A stretch of 64,000 nucleotides of DNA from Sulfitobacter sp. S223 (GTDB taxonomy: Bacteria; Pseudomonadota; Alphaproteobacteria; Rhodobacterales; Rhodobacteraceae), in contig NZ_CP083560.1 in the NCBI RefSeq assembly GCF_025143825.1, forward strand, positions 2,356,001 through 2,420,000. Reading direction: 5' to 3'. Below, piece after piece: positions 54,589-62,091 of this stretch. Each line of letters opens with the position of its first letter. Position 1 is the stretch's first letter. The position numbers and the translations under genes were made by a program. The notes beneath the pieces are model-generated. The model was not told the origin of the DNA. It made no database searches and saw only the letters and a list, made by a program, of their open reading frames with translations.

Positions 54589-55672
54589 ATGGCGCGGGGA
54601 TTAGATAAGCTAGCGGCAATAGCGATATAATCTGCTCCAACCGGAAAGTACGGTGACGACGGCAGTCTATGGCTTGTCAATTCCGACGAAAATAATGGAA
54701 AGCGGGTGCTTCGTTTTCATGTCCACGGGCGACGTCGTGAGATGGGGCTTGGCCCTTACCCCCGTGTGGTCCTGAAGGAAGCCCGTACCCTTGCCGAAAA
54801 ATGGCGCAGGGTCGCCGCAGAGGGCAAAGATCCAATTAAGCAGCGCGAAGCAGATCGTCGCGCCTCTCAACGCAATCTTCATATCTTGCGTGATGTGGCA
54901 TCCGATGCCTTCGAGAACCACAAGGCAAGCCTCAAGGGGGATGGCAAAGCTGGCCGGTGGATGTCACCATTGGAATTGCATGTACTGCCCAAACTGGGAG
55001 AGATGCCCATCTCCGAAATTGATCAGATCGACATACGCAATACTCTTCGCCCGATTTGGAAGACCAAACCCGACACAGCAGTAAAGGCTCTGGGTCGCCT
55101 CCACTTATGTTTCCGACATGCAGCCGCGCTGGGACTATCAGTGGACCTGCAAGCCGCCGAAAAGGCAAAGCTGCTGCTAGGTCAGCAAGACAAAAAGGTA
55201 AAAAACATCCCCGCTCTTTCATGCTAAGAAACCCCGGCCTTTTACCGGACACTTGATGAGGGCACGACCACCCAACTGGCATTGCGGCTGTTCATCCTAA
55301 CCGCTGTCAGATCATCCCCCTTGCGCTTTGCTCGCATCGAACAATTCGACTGTGCAAAGGCGATCTGAACGATACCGACAGATATGATGAAAGGCAGACG
55401 CGACGATGGGTGCGTACATGTCACGAGCGAAAATGGAGGCACGGCCACATGGCTTCCGCTCATCCTTTCGAACTTGGGTAGAGGAGCAGACGGATACCCC
55501 ACGAGTTGTTGCCGAAGAATGCTTAGCTCACTCTGTTGCAAGTAAAGTAGAGCGGGCTTACCGCCGCACTGACCTAATCGATAAGCGCCGCATTTTAATG
55601 GAACGTTGGAGCATATTTGTTTCGGGCTGTGAGACCAATAATGTTGTCAACTTGCCTACGAGCCAATCATGA
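54589..55672 (+). pseudogene. P4-type tyrosine integrase, multiply disrupted
   Basis: The ATG at 54589 opens MARGLDKLAAIAI, then an in-frame TAA (54628), then SAPTGKYGDDGSLWLV, the usual N-terminal DUF4102 arm-binding domain, continuing to KVKNIPALSC at 55227. After a frameshift, FYRTLDEGTTTQLALRLFIL and TAVRSSPLRFARIEQFD carry the first catalytic Arg. A segment of about 60 codons is then missing or scrambled, and the C terminus resumes as RPHGFRSSFRTW, LAHSV and ERAYRRTDLIDKRR with the remaining Arg, His and Tyr positions. At least one nonsense mutation, two frame changes and an internal deletion make it inactive. It marks the edge of a former genomic island. Confidence 0.88.
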
Positions 55673-56499
55673 ACCCCGATGATTTCGTACCTGCTGCTCA
55701 AATCAGAGGCTGGATACGGTCTTTGTGCGAACAAAACCGACAAGAGCTGGTCCTGGTAAGTCAGAAAAACCGGATTGCTATGGCACAACGAACGCCAAAT
55801 CTCTCTGTAGAATTGCTTGACCTGTCTGAGACAGATGATGACCGCAGGAGAGCGGAGCGGTTTTACATCGGGGCTTTTTGGCGATTTGCCTGTGACGCCA
55901 TAGGTGCTCGGGGCGTCAAGACTGCTTTGCTAGTAAAATGGAGAGAAACTATAGTTGAAACGCCCGACTGGATTTTTGATCACAGTAAGCGGCAAGGCGA
56001 CGACCCAGCGAACTACGCGCCACATCGATACTTTCAGCACATCGACCCGGAAGAAATGAAGGTAATTACTCCGACTGACCTTATCGATCCAAGCGCAAAC
56101 GGAAGAGGCATCACCGAAAGCTACTTTAACGCAGTGCAGAGATATGATGAGAAAAAGAGACTTGCAGGTTCCCAATGGTTATGGCCCAAAAGTTCCCTTC
56201 CAACTATTGAGGCCCTTGCCTCGTATGTTCACCTACCAACTGACTTTGTACTTAAAAGGCCTATTCCGGGGCTTCTATGGAGCTCCGACACTGATCAAAT
56301 TGAGCACCAAAAGCCGACAGAGATGAGCCATGACGTAAAGGCATTTTGCGAAGTACATGGTTATATTAACAAACCAGAAGGCTTTCCCTTCAAGGTTTTA
56401 AGCGCGAATTTTGTGACGTCATTTGCCAAACACAAAACAAAGAGCGACGATGCACTTCGCCAAGCATTTTATCGCTACTGGAAGACAAAAGCCGACTAG
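55669..56499 (+). CDS. Hypothetical protein coupled to integrase relic
   Basis: 276 residues, no signal peptide or membrane segment. Notable segments are RAERFYIGAFWRFACDAIGA near residue 62-81, VETPDWIFDHSKRQGDDPAN near 102, a PxLWSSDTDQIEHQKPTEMS region, and a basic C terminus (KHKTKSDDALRQAFYRYWK). Its ATG overlaps the integrase stop (ATGA), so it was probably translated from the integrase message. Its reading frame is intact although the integrase is destroyed. No family was recognised; island cargo or an integrase accessory protein are both possible. Confidence 0.55.
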   Translation: MNPDDFVPAAQIRGWIRSLCEQNRQELVLVSQKNRIAMAQRTPNLSVELLDLSETDDDRRRAERFYIGAFWRFACDAIGARGVKTALLVKWRETIVETPDWIFDHSKRQGDDPANYAPHRYFQHIDPEEMKVITPTDLIDPSANGRGITESYFNAVQRYDEKKRLAGSQWLWPKSSLPTIEALASYVHLPTDFVLKRPIPGLLWSSDTDQIEHQKPTEMSHDVKAFCEVHGYINKPEGFPFKVLSANFVTSFAKHKTKSDDALRQAFYRYWKTKAD

Positions 56500-56524
56500 C
56501 ATTCCGAACCACACTGCATCCACT

Positions 56525-56716
56525 ACCTTCAATGTGTCAATCAGCGGCAAAGGAAAATGCTATGATAATACGGCCGTTGAGACGTTCTTCAAAACGATCA
56601 AAGCAGAGCTGATCTGGCGGCATCCTTGGGAGACATGGCGCAAGGCAGAGATCGCCATCTTCGAATACATCAATGGGTTCTATCACCTGTCTGACGTCAG
56701 CGCTGATGGGTCCAAA
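56525..56716 (+). pseudogene. IS3 family OrfB C-terminal fragment
   Basis: The frame SISGKGKCYDNTAVETFFKT, IKAELIWRHPWETWRKAEIA and IFEYINGFY matches the last third of an IS3-family OrfB, including the Glu of the DDE triad in ETFF. It breaks off at the left end of the complete IS3 element at 56717, where the normal continuation (N-x-RRRHSALG) would follow. A truncated older insertion. Confidence 0.8.
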
Positions 56717-56773
56717 TAGGGCGGTTTGCTAAGAGAGGGTTTGTTGCTCATCGTAGCCACTAAGGAGTGGGCG

Positions 56774-57180
56774 ATGAGAAAGACAACGAAGACACCCGGC
56801 GAGAAGATCGTCAAAGACATCAAGCGCGCCACCACTGCCCGGCAGGGCATTGCGCAGCAATGTCCCGGGAGGGACGCAAGCAGCATTCCTCTGAAGAGAA
56901 GATCAGGATCGTGTTGGATGGCCTGCGCGGCGAGGATAGCATTGCTGAGCTTTGCCGTCGCGAAGGCATATCGCAGGGCATTTACTACAAGTGGTCCAAG
57001 GACTTCATGGAGGCCGGTAAGCGGCGCCTGGCGGGCGACACTGCACGTGCGGCGAACACCGATGAGGTGAAGGATCTACGCCGTGAAGCGCGTGATTTGA
57101 AAGAGGTCGTGGCGGAGCAAACGCTCGAACTGCGGCTTCTCAAAAAAAGCATGTTCGACGGTGGGGGCGACCCCGAATGA
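56774..57180 (+). pseudogene. IS3 family transposase OrfA, disrupted by 41-bp palindromic insertion
   Basis: MRKTTKTPGEKIVKDIKRAT begins at 56774 after AAGGAG. The normal continuation RKQHSSEEKIRIVLDGLRG is found in another frame starting at 56875. The 41 bases 56834-56874 between them are foreign to the family, shift the frame, and contain GGGCATTGC-GCA-GCAATGTCCC, a near-perfect hairpin. The rest (LCRREGISQGIYYKWSKDFM helix-turn-helix, leucine-rich DLKEVVAEQTLELRLLKKS) is intact. A substitute start at 56767 would give a chimeric N terminus. Confidence 0.75.
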
Positions 57181-58232
57181 GATACCCTGCATCAGAGAAG
57201 TTAGAGATCATCCGCCTGGTCGAAGAAAGCCACCTGTCAGCGCGTCTAAGGCTGGCCAAACTGGGCATCCCCCGCACCACGTTCTATCGTTGGTACGATC
57301 GGTACCTGCAGCGCGGCGAGGCCGGGTTGCAGGATCAATCTCCTAAGCCAAAGCACGTCTGGAACCGCATCCCCGACGAAGTGCGTCGCAAGGTGGTCAA
57401 ACTGGCGTTGAGGGAGACGGAGTTGTCACCGCGAGAGCTGGCGGTGACCTTCACTGACAAGGAAAGTTGCTTTGTATCAGAGGCTTCGACATATCGTATC
57501 TTGAAGGCGCACGACCTGATCACCAGCCCAGCTTTCATTGTGATCAAGGCCGCTAACGAATTCAAAGATAAAACCACAGCGATCAATCAGCTCTGGCAGA
57601 CCGACTTTACCTACATCAAGGTTCTGGGATGGGGCTGGTTCTACCTCAGCACCGTCCTCGACGATTACAGCCGCTATATTGTCTCCTGGAAGCTCTGCAC
57701 CAACATGCGGGCTGAAGACGTGACGGATACCCTGGACCTCGCCCTTCGGGCGTCTGGCTGTGACCAAGTTCACGTCGTTCACAAGCCACGTCTGCTCAGT
57801 GACAACGGATCCAGTTACGTCTCGGGCGATCTGGCAGAATGGCTGCAAGACAAAGGCATGAAGCACTCGCGTGGCGCGCCATATCATCCCCAAACACAGG
57901 GAAAGATCGAACGTTGGCACCAGACCTTAAAGAACCGCATCCTGCTGGAAAACTACTTCCTGCCGGGTGATCTCGAACGCCAAATCAAAGCCTTCGTCGA
58001 TCACTACAATCACCAGCGCTACCACGAGAGCATCAGCAACGTCACACCCGCTGACGTCTACTTCGGGCGTGACAAAGCCATTCTAAAACAACGCCCCTCT
58101 CGGGATCATGCTGCGCATAACCCTGCCGGGCAGTGGAAAGGATCAAACGAAAGACGCTCGAAACGCGACGCTTGCATCACAGACAACGCGCCGCATAATC
58201 AAACAAACCAGATGAGCCAAACTCTCTCTTAG
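57177..58232 (+). CDS. IS3 family transposase OrfB
   Basis: 351 residues. An N-terminal helix-turn-helix (RLAKLGIPRTTFYRWYDRYL) is followed by the integrase-core DDE domain: first Asp in LWQTDFTYIKVLGWGWFYLS near residue 141, second Asp in RLLSDNGSSYVSGDLAEWL near 205, Glu in QTQGKIERWHQTLKNRI near 242, and the C-terminal HYNHQRYHESISNVTPADVYFG. The frame is intact. The ATG overlaps the orfA stop (ATGA). In IS3 elements OrfA and the OrfAB fusion cooperate; the damaged orfA here may limit mobility. Confidence 0.92.
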   Translation: MRYPASEKLEIIRLVEESHLSARLRLAKLGIPRTTFYRWYDRYLQRGEAGLQDQSPKPKHVWNRIPDEVRRKVVKLALRETELSPRELAVTFTDKESCFVSEASTYRILKAHDLITSPAFIVIKAANEFKDKTTAINQLWQTDFTYIKVLGWGWFYLSTVLDDYSRYIVSWKLCTNMRAEDVTDTLDLALRASGCDQVHVVHKPRLLSDNGSSYVSGDLAEWLQDKGMKHSRGAPYHPQTQGKIERWHQTLKNRILLENYFLPGDLERQIKAFVDHYNHQRYHESISNVTPADVYFGRDKAILKQRPSRDHAAHNPAGQWKGSNERRSKRDACITDNAPHNQTNQMSQTLS

Positions 58233-58344
58233 ATTAGGCCGCCATTGGTTCCAAAAACTCTGACGACGGACACTATCACCCACGCCGACGCACTCGGCAC
58301 CGGGTTGGAAAAGCCCGGTCGCTTTCGATCGGAAGGTGGCTTAC

Positions 58345-58536
58345 ACAGCCACTTGGGGCGGCACGATAGCGCGACAGGTCCACAGCTTCTTCAGCTTGCC
58401 GTTCTCGTCTTCCAAAGCCCTCAGCCGCTTCGCGTCGGACGGCTCCATGCCGCCAACATACGTCAGCGGTCTTCTCACCAGCTTCCTGTTCTTCGATCAT
58501 CGCTATTATCTGTTCGTCCGTAAGTCGTGCCTTCAT
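58345..58536 (-). pseudogene. IS3 family OrfA remnant
   Basis: MKARLTDEQIIAMIEEQEAG and EKTADVCWRHG is the start of an IS407-type OrfA; after a deletion and frameshift, YVGGMEPSDAKRLRALEDEN and GKLKKLW follow in another frame. The corresponding OrfB is absent. It lies on the opposite strand from the OrfB fragment at 56525, so the two flanking relics come from different insertions or from a rearrangement. Confidence 0.7.
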
Positions 58537-58560
58537 TTGTCCGTCCTTTTGTCAGGCCAA

Positions 58561-58769
58561 CTCTAAATAAATTTGTGGGGGTTTTAGGAGCTCAGGCCAC
58601 AGGGAAAGTCGGCAATGCGGACTGCTGCAGCATCGTGTTCGGGTACTGGAGGTCGGCTTTGGGCCGGAAGTTTCAGCTTCCTATAAATCGACACAAGGGG
58701 CGGATTGCGGACCTTTTGTTACGCTTTGCATAGAGGTCCGTTATGCGGGCGAAAGCTGCCGTTGCGCGA
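58561..58769. repeat. Dispersed intergenic repeat copy
   Basis: AAAGTCGGCAATGCGGACTG, CTGCAGCATCGTGTTCGGG and GAGGTCGGCTTTGGGCCGG (58597-58661) match the units at 47180-47224. GGTCCGTTATGCGGGC (58735) resembles GGTCCGCTATGCGGAC near 59998. No gene. Confidence 0.6.
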
Positions 58770-59318
58770 CTAAAGACGAAGGTCGGCTTTCGGCATGCGC
58801 ATCCAGATAACTCCTACGAGAAGTACCAATAAAACAGCTATTGTCGTGAGAGCGGATTTAGCAATTGTAGCTGTACTGGTGGCATATACCAGTGGAGCTA
58901 AAACGTCTGGCCAACACCAAATCATGGCTAAAATACCAAGGTTCTCAATATAATCGAATAGAGCACTGCCAACCGAAAAGACTATGCCAAAGCGGACAAG
59001 TTTTCCGTTTGGCATTCGTTCTGCAAACAAGCAGAGCGTGGCGATCAAAGTCAGTGCGAGCATCGCCGGATAAAGTATATCCAGAGGTAGCTGATGACTG
59101 AGATAATAATTACGCCCTTCCACACTTAACGCTTTAAGAAGCGTCGCGGCCTCTGTGGGGCCATAGCCAAAAGGGCGCATGTCGAAAGGGATGTGCCCTG
59201 AGACTGCTTCGATGTGGGCGAGTGTGACGTTGATCATCAGCAGATAAACTGACGCGCCTATCAATCCAGAGACAGCTGCGAGCATTCCGATATGCTTTGA
59301 CTGAAATCTATTTGTCAT
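58770..59318 (-). CDS. Hypothetical polytopic membrane protein
   Basis: 182 residues with about four to five membrane segments (near 11-30, 78-98, 108-125, 130-150 and 155-173). FDMRPFGYGPTEAATLLKAL, GRNYYLSHQLPLDILYPAM and GSALFDYIENLGILAMI are the notable loops. ATG 59318 is preferred because GGAGATT lies at the right distance upstream; a 24-residue extension reads into the divergent promoter. It faces a Crp/Fnr regulator across 78 bases and is a probable target. No family was assigned. Confidence 0.7.
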   Translation of the reverse strand: MTNRFQSKHIGMLAAVSGLIGASVYLLMINVTLAHIEAVSGHIPFDMRPFGYGPTEAATLLKALSVEGRNYYLSHQLPLDILYPAMLALTLIATLCLFAERMPNGKLVRFGIVFSVGSALFDYIENLGILAMIWCWPDVLAPLVYATSTATIAKSALTTIAVLLVLLVGVIWMRMPKADLRL

Positions 59319-59396
59319 TTTGTAATCTCCTTGAACTGTGCAACACATGCCCTCATGCGCAGCCACCCGCATTATCATTTGATAAGGCACACAAAG

Positions 59397-59966
59397 ATGG
59401 ATTTACGGACGTTTCTGACGCAATCACCTGACCTGTCAGATATTGCTTGCGCGGACGAATTTGCTTCGCATTGGAAACCAAAGCGCTTGAAAAAAGGGGC
59501 ACACCTTGCTCGGCAAGAACAACCCGAAACAGATGAATTCATTCTTTTGGAAGGGTGCTTGGCCAGCAGTATTTGTGACAAGGACGGCAAAGAAGTTTGC
59601 GTCGGGTTTTACGTGGGCCCCTGTGTTGTTACACCAAACATCGCGCGAACGCGGGACGGTATGTCGCTCGTGTCGATCGCGGCCCCGACCGATGCCTCAC
59701 TTGCAAGGATCGACGGCAATCTGCTTTCAAATATGATGATCTCATCTGAGCCCGTCCGAAATTGGGCGAATGGTGTTCTGCAGCAAGAGCTAAGCCGGAA
59801 GGTGGATCGAGAGTGGTGCCTCGCCGCTTTGGGAGGGGCTGAGCGGCTCATTTGGTTTCGCCAAGCATTCCCGGGCTACGAAGACATCTTCACCCATGCT
59901 TTGATTGCATCCTTCTTAGGGATCACTCCGGTCACCATGAGCCGGTTGCGTGCGATTAACAGCTAG
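59397..59966 (+). CDS. Crp/Fnr family transcriptional regulator
   Basis: 189 residues. A cyclic-nucleotide-binding-type beta roll spans about 20-115 (HLARQEQPETDEFILLEGCL, GFYVGPCVVTPNIARTRDG), followed by the long dimerisation helix and a C-terminal helix-turn-helix with recognition helix THALIASFLGITPVTMSRLR near residues 163-185. It has few Cys and no FNR-type iron-sulfur cluster set. The effector is unknown. The start at 59397 excludes a 22-residue extension in the divergent region. It is probably a local regulator of the divergent membrane protein gene. Confidence 0.82.
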   Translation: MDLRTFLTQSPDLSDIACADEFASHWKPKRLKKGAHLARQEQPETDEFILLEGCLASSICDKDGKEVCVGFYVGPCVVTPNIARTRDGMSLVSIAAPTDASLARIDGNLLSNMMISSEPVRNWANGVLQQELSRKVDREWCLAALGGAERLIWFRQAFPGYEDIFTHALIASFLGITPVTMSRLRAINS

Positions 59967-60330
59967 GAAGCGGACCCTCGCTGCGCTTTGCAGAGAGGTC
60001 CGCTATGCGGACGAAGTGAGCTTTCGCTGCCGCTGCACCAATGACTGCTTTCCGCTCAAGGTGGACCTCCGGTGATGGTGCGCGATGCTGCAACGCGGTC
60101 CGCCATGCCCAATCTTCGCTGTAAGCGGAAAAGACCAGAATCGATCCAGCAGCATCGATACGAATGCTGGGAACCTCGGGCATATCCCTACTGCCAAGCT
60201 GGTATTCTAATGGCGACCCTCAAAGCTAGGAAGAAAACAATCTTAGGCAGCATTAAGGATCATGTTTGAGCGGGCGCGGTGACAAACTTCTTGCCAGCAC
60301 GGTCTAAAACCGACTACATGCACGCAGATC
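59967..60330. repeat. Dispersed intergenic repeat copy before riboswitch
   Basis: GCGGACCCTCGCTGCGCTTT, GCAGAGAGGTCCGCTATGCG and GATGCTGCAACGCGGTCCGC (about 59970-60105) belong to the dispersed repeat family. The last 80 bases presumably contain the gcv promoter. No gene is supported. Confidence 0.55.
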
Positions 60331-60490
60331 GACGTCGGGAGAACCAGATCAACTGGTGCCGAAGGAGCAACCGCCCCGGAAACTCTCAGGCAACCGGACC
60401 GACGCCGATACCAAGACTCTGGAGAGAGGCACGTTAATTTGTGTCCGCCGAAGGGATAGCAATCTCAGGCACATGGACAGAGGGGGCATC
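60331..60490 (+). ncRNA. Tandem glycine riboswitch
   Basis: Two consecutive glycine aptamers. Aptamer 1 (about 60331-60405) has GTCGGGAGA, GCCGAAGGAGCAA, CTCTCAGGCAA and CGGACCGACG. Aptamer 2 (about 60416-60488) has CTCTGGAGAGAGG, CGCCGAAGGGATAGCAA, ATCTCAGGCAC and GGACAGAGG. A short linker joins them, and gcvT starts about 90 bases downstream. In this family glycine binding normally turns on the glycine cleavage genes. The two-aptamer arrangement and position fit cooperative or dose-dependent control of gcvTHP. Confidence 0.95.
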
Positions 60491-60577
60491 ACGCGTGAAA
60501 GCTTAAGCTTTTGCGTCAAAGTGGTGCCGCAGGATGTTTCATTGTCTGAACGGCCCGTCATAGATAGAGGCCATTTG

Positions 60578-61699
60578 ATGTCTGACCTTTTTCATACGCC
60601 GTTGCATGACCTGCACCTCGCACTCGGCGCCAAAATGGTGCCTTTTGCGGGCTACGCCATGCCTGTTCAATACCCGATGGGCGTCATGCAGGAACACCTG
60701 CAAACCCGCAGCAAAGCAGGGCTTTTTGACGTCAGTCACATGGGGCAAGTGATCATCACTGGCGCAGATTACCAGGCAGTGGCAACCGCGTTGGAGAGTT
60801 TGATACCAATTGATATCCTTGGGCTTGATCAAGATCGTCAGCGCTACGGTTTCTTCACCAATGACGCCGGCGGAATTTTAGATGATTTGATGCTGGCAAA
60901 TCGTGGTGACCATATTTTTATGGTCGTGAACGCAGGCTGCAAGGCCGATGACATTGCCCATATGAAAGCCAACCTAAACGGTGTCTCAGTCACCGAAATC
61001 ACCGATCGCGCACTGCTCGCGCTGCAAGGACCCGCTGCCGAAGCGGTCCTGTCTGCGCTGAATCCAAAAGCCTCAAGCATGCGGTTCATGGATGTGGCTA
61101 CCCTGTCGCTTGCGGGTGCCGAATGCTGGGTGTCGCGGTCAGGATATACGGGCGAAGACGGCTATGAAATATCAGTGCCCGCCGCGCAGGCAATTGCGCT
61201 GGCACAAGAGCTACTGGCCCACCCAGATGTCGCACCGATTGGTCTTGGCGCACGCGATAGCTTGCGTCTGGAAGGCGGGCTTTGTCTTTACGGACATGAT
61301 ATCGACGCTGAAACGACGCCGATCCAAGCCTCACTTAATTGGGCGATCCAAAAGGTGCGGCGCAATGGTGGCGACCGTATGGGAGGGTTCCCCGGCGCGG
61401 ATGTTATCTTGGCTGAACTGAAGCATGGTGCTGCTACAAAACGGGTGGGCCTATTGCCCGAGGGGCGCGCGCCAATGCGTGAAGGTGTGCCGCTTTTTGC
61501 ACAAGCTGATGACGAAACAGCAATTGGAAAGATCACATCAGGCGGCTTTGGACCCACAGTCGAAGCGCCCATTGCTATGGGCTATCTGCCCGCAGAGCAT
61601 GCTATCGAGGGCGCCAAAGTCTATGGTGAACTTCGCGGCAAACGCTTGCCGCTGACCCTAACGTCGCTTCCTTTCACACCCGCTAATTTCAAACGATAA
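60578..61699 (+). CDS. gcvT: Glycine cleavage system T protein (aminomethyltransferase)
   Basis: 373 residues. N-terminal PLHDLHLALGAKMVPFAGYAMPVQY and RSKAGLFDVSHMGQ are hallmark GcvT segments, including the folate-site region. LALQGPAAEAVL and SRSGYTGEDGYEISVP near residues 155-195 follow, and the C-terminal barrel has GFGPTVEAPIAMGYLP. It transfers the methylene group of aminomethyl-lipoyl GcvH to tetrahydrofolate with release of ammonia. The ATG at 60578 is chosen; the frame is open back through the riboswitch but that part is RNA leader. First gene of gcvTHP; 17 bases to gcvH. Confidence 0.96.
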   Translation: MSDLFHTPLHDLHLALGAKMVPFAGYAMPVQYPMGVMQEHLQTRSKAGLFDVSHMGQVIITGADYQAVATALESLIPIDILGLDQDRQRYGFFTNDAGGILDDLMLANRGDHIFMVVNAGCKADDIAHMKANLNGVSVTEITDRALLALQGPAAEAVLSALNPKASSMRFMDVATLSLAGAECWVSRSGYTGEDGYEISVPAAQAIALAQELLAHPDVAPIGLGARDSLRLEGGLCLYGHDIDAETTPIQASLNWAIQKVRRNGGDRMGGFPGADVILAELKHGAATKRVGLLPEGRAPMREGVPLFAQADDETAIGKITSGGFGPTVEAPIAMGYLPAEHAIEGAKVYGELRGKRLPLTLTSLPFTPANFKR

Positions 61700-61716
61700 A
61701 CTGACGGAGAACAGAT

Positions 61717-62076
61717 ATGAAATTCACTGAAGAGCACGAATGGCTACGCCCCGAAGGCGACATTGTCGTGGTGGGCATTACTGAACACGCAACAACCCAA
61801 TTGGGCGATATCGTGTTCGTTGAACTGCCCGAAGTCGGCACCGTTGTCACCAAAGACGAAGAGGTCGTCGTAATCGAAAGCGTCAAAGCAGCCTCCGACA
61901 TCACAGCCCCGATTGACGGCGAAATCGTCGAGGTGAACACCGCCCTTGCCGACAATCCCGGACTGGCAAATGAAGACGCGGTTGGTGCTGGCTGGTTCTT
62001 CAAAATCAAACCTTCTGATCCGTCACAGTTGGACAGCTTGATGGACGAAGCCGCCTATAACTCCCTGATCGCTTAA
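61717..62076 (+). CDS. gcvH: Glycine cleavage system H protein
   Basis: 119 residues, complete. The lipoylated Lys is in VVVIESVKAASDI near residue 56, within the barrel-sandwich hybrid domain, and the C terminus DEAAYNSLI is usual. It shuttles the aminomethyl group between the P, T and L proteins. Starts with ATG after GACGGAGAACAG, 17 bases from gcvT and 15 bases before gcvP. Confidence 0.97.
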   Translation: MKFTEEHEWLRPEGDIVVVGITEHATTQLGDIVFVELPEVGTVVTKDEEVVVIESVKAASDITAPIDGEIVEVNTALADNPGLANEDAVGAGWFFKIKPSDPSQLDSLMDEAAYNSLIA

Positions 62077-62091
62077 TTTTCGGAGCCTGCC

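Larger units (their letters stand above)
56717..58244 (+). mobile_element. IS3 family insertion sequence, nested among older IS relics
   Basis: About 1.53 kb with orfA and orfB. The left end GGCGGTTTGCTAAGAGAGGG and the right end (reverse complement GGCGGCCTAATCTAAGAGAG) share CTAAGAGAGnGTTTG in inverted orientation, imperfect over the outer bases. It separates an OrfB fragment on its left from an opposite-strand OrfA fragment on its right, so it probably landed in earlier IS debris. The orfA is damaged by a 41-bp insertion, so autonomous transposition is doubtful. Confidence 0.7.

Noticed and set aside
60356..60577. Extended gcvT start inside the riboswitch
   Set aside because: The extra 74 codons coincide with the glycine aptamers, and the GcvT family start aligns at 60578.
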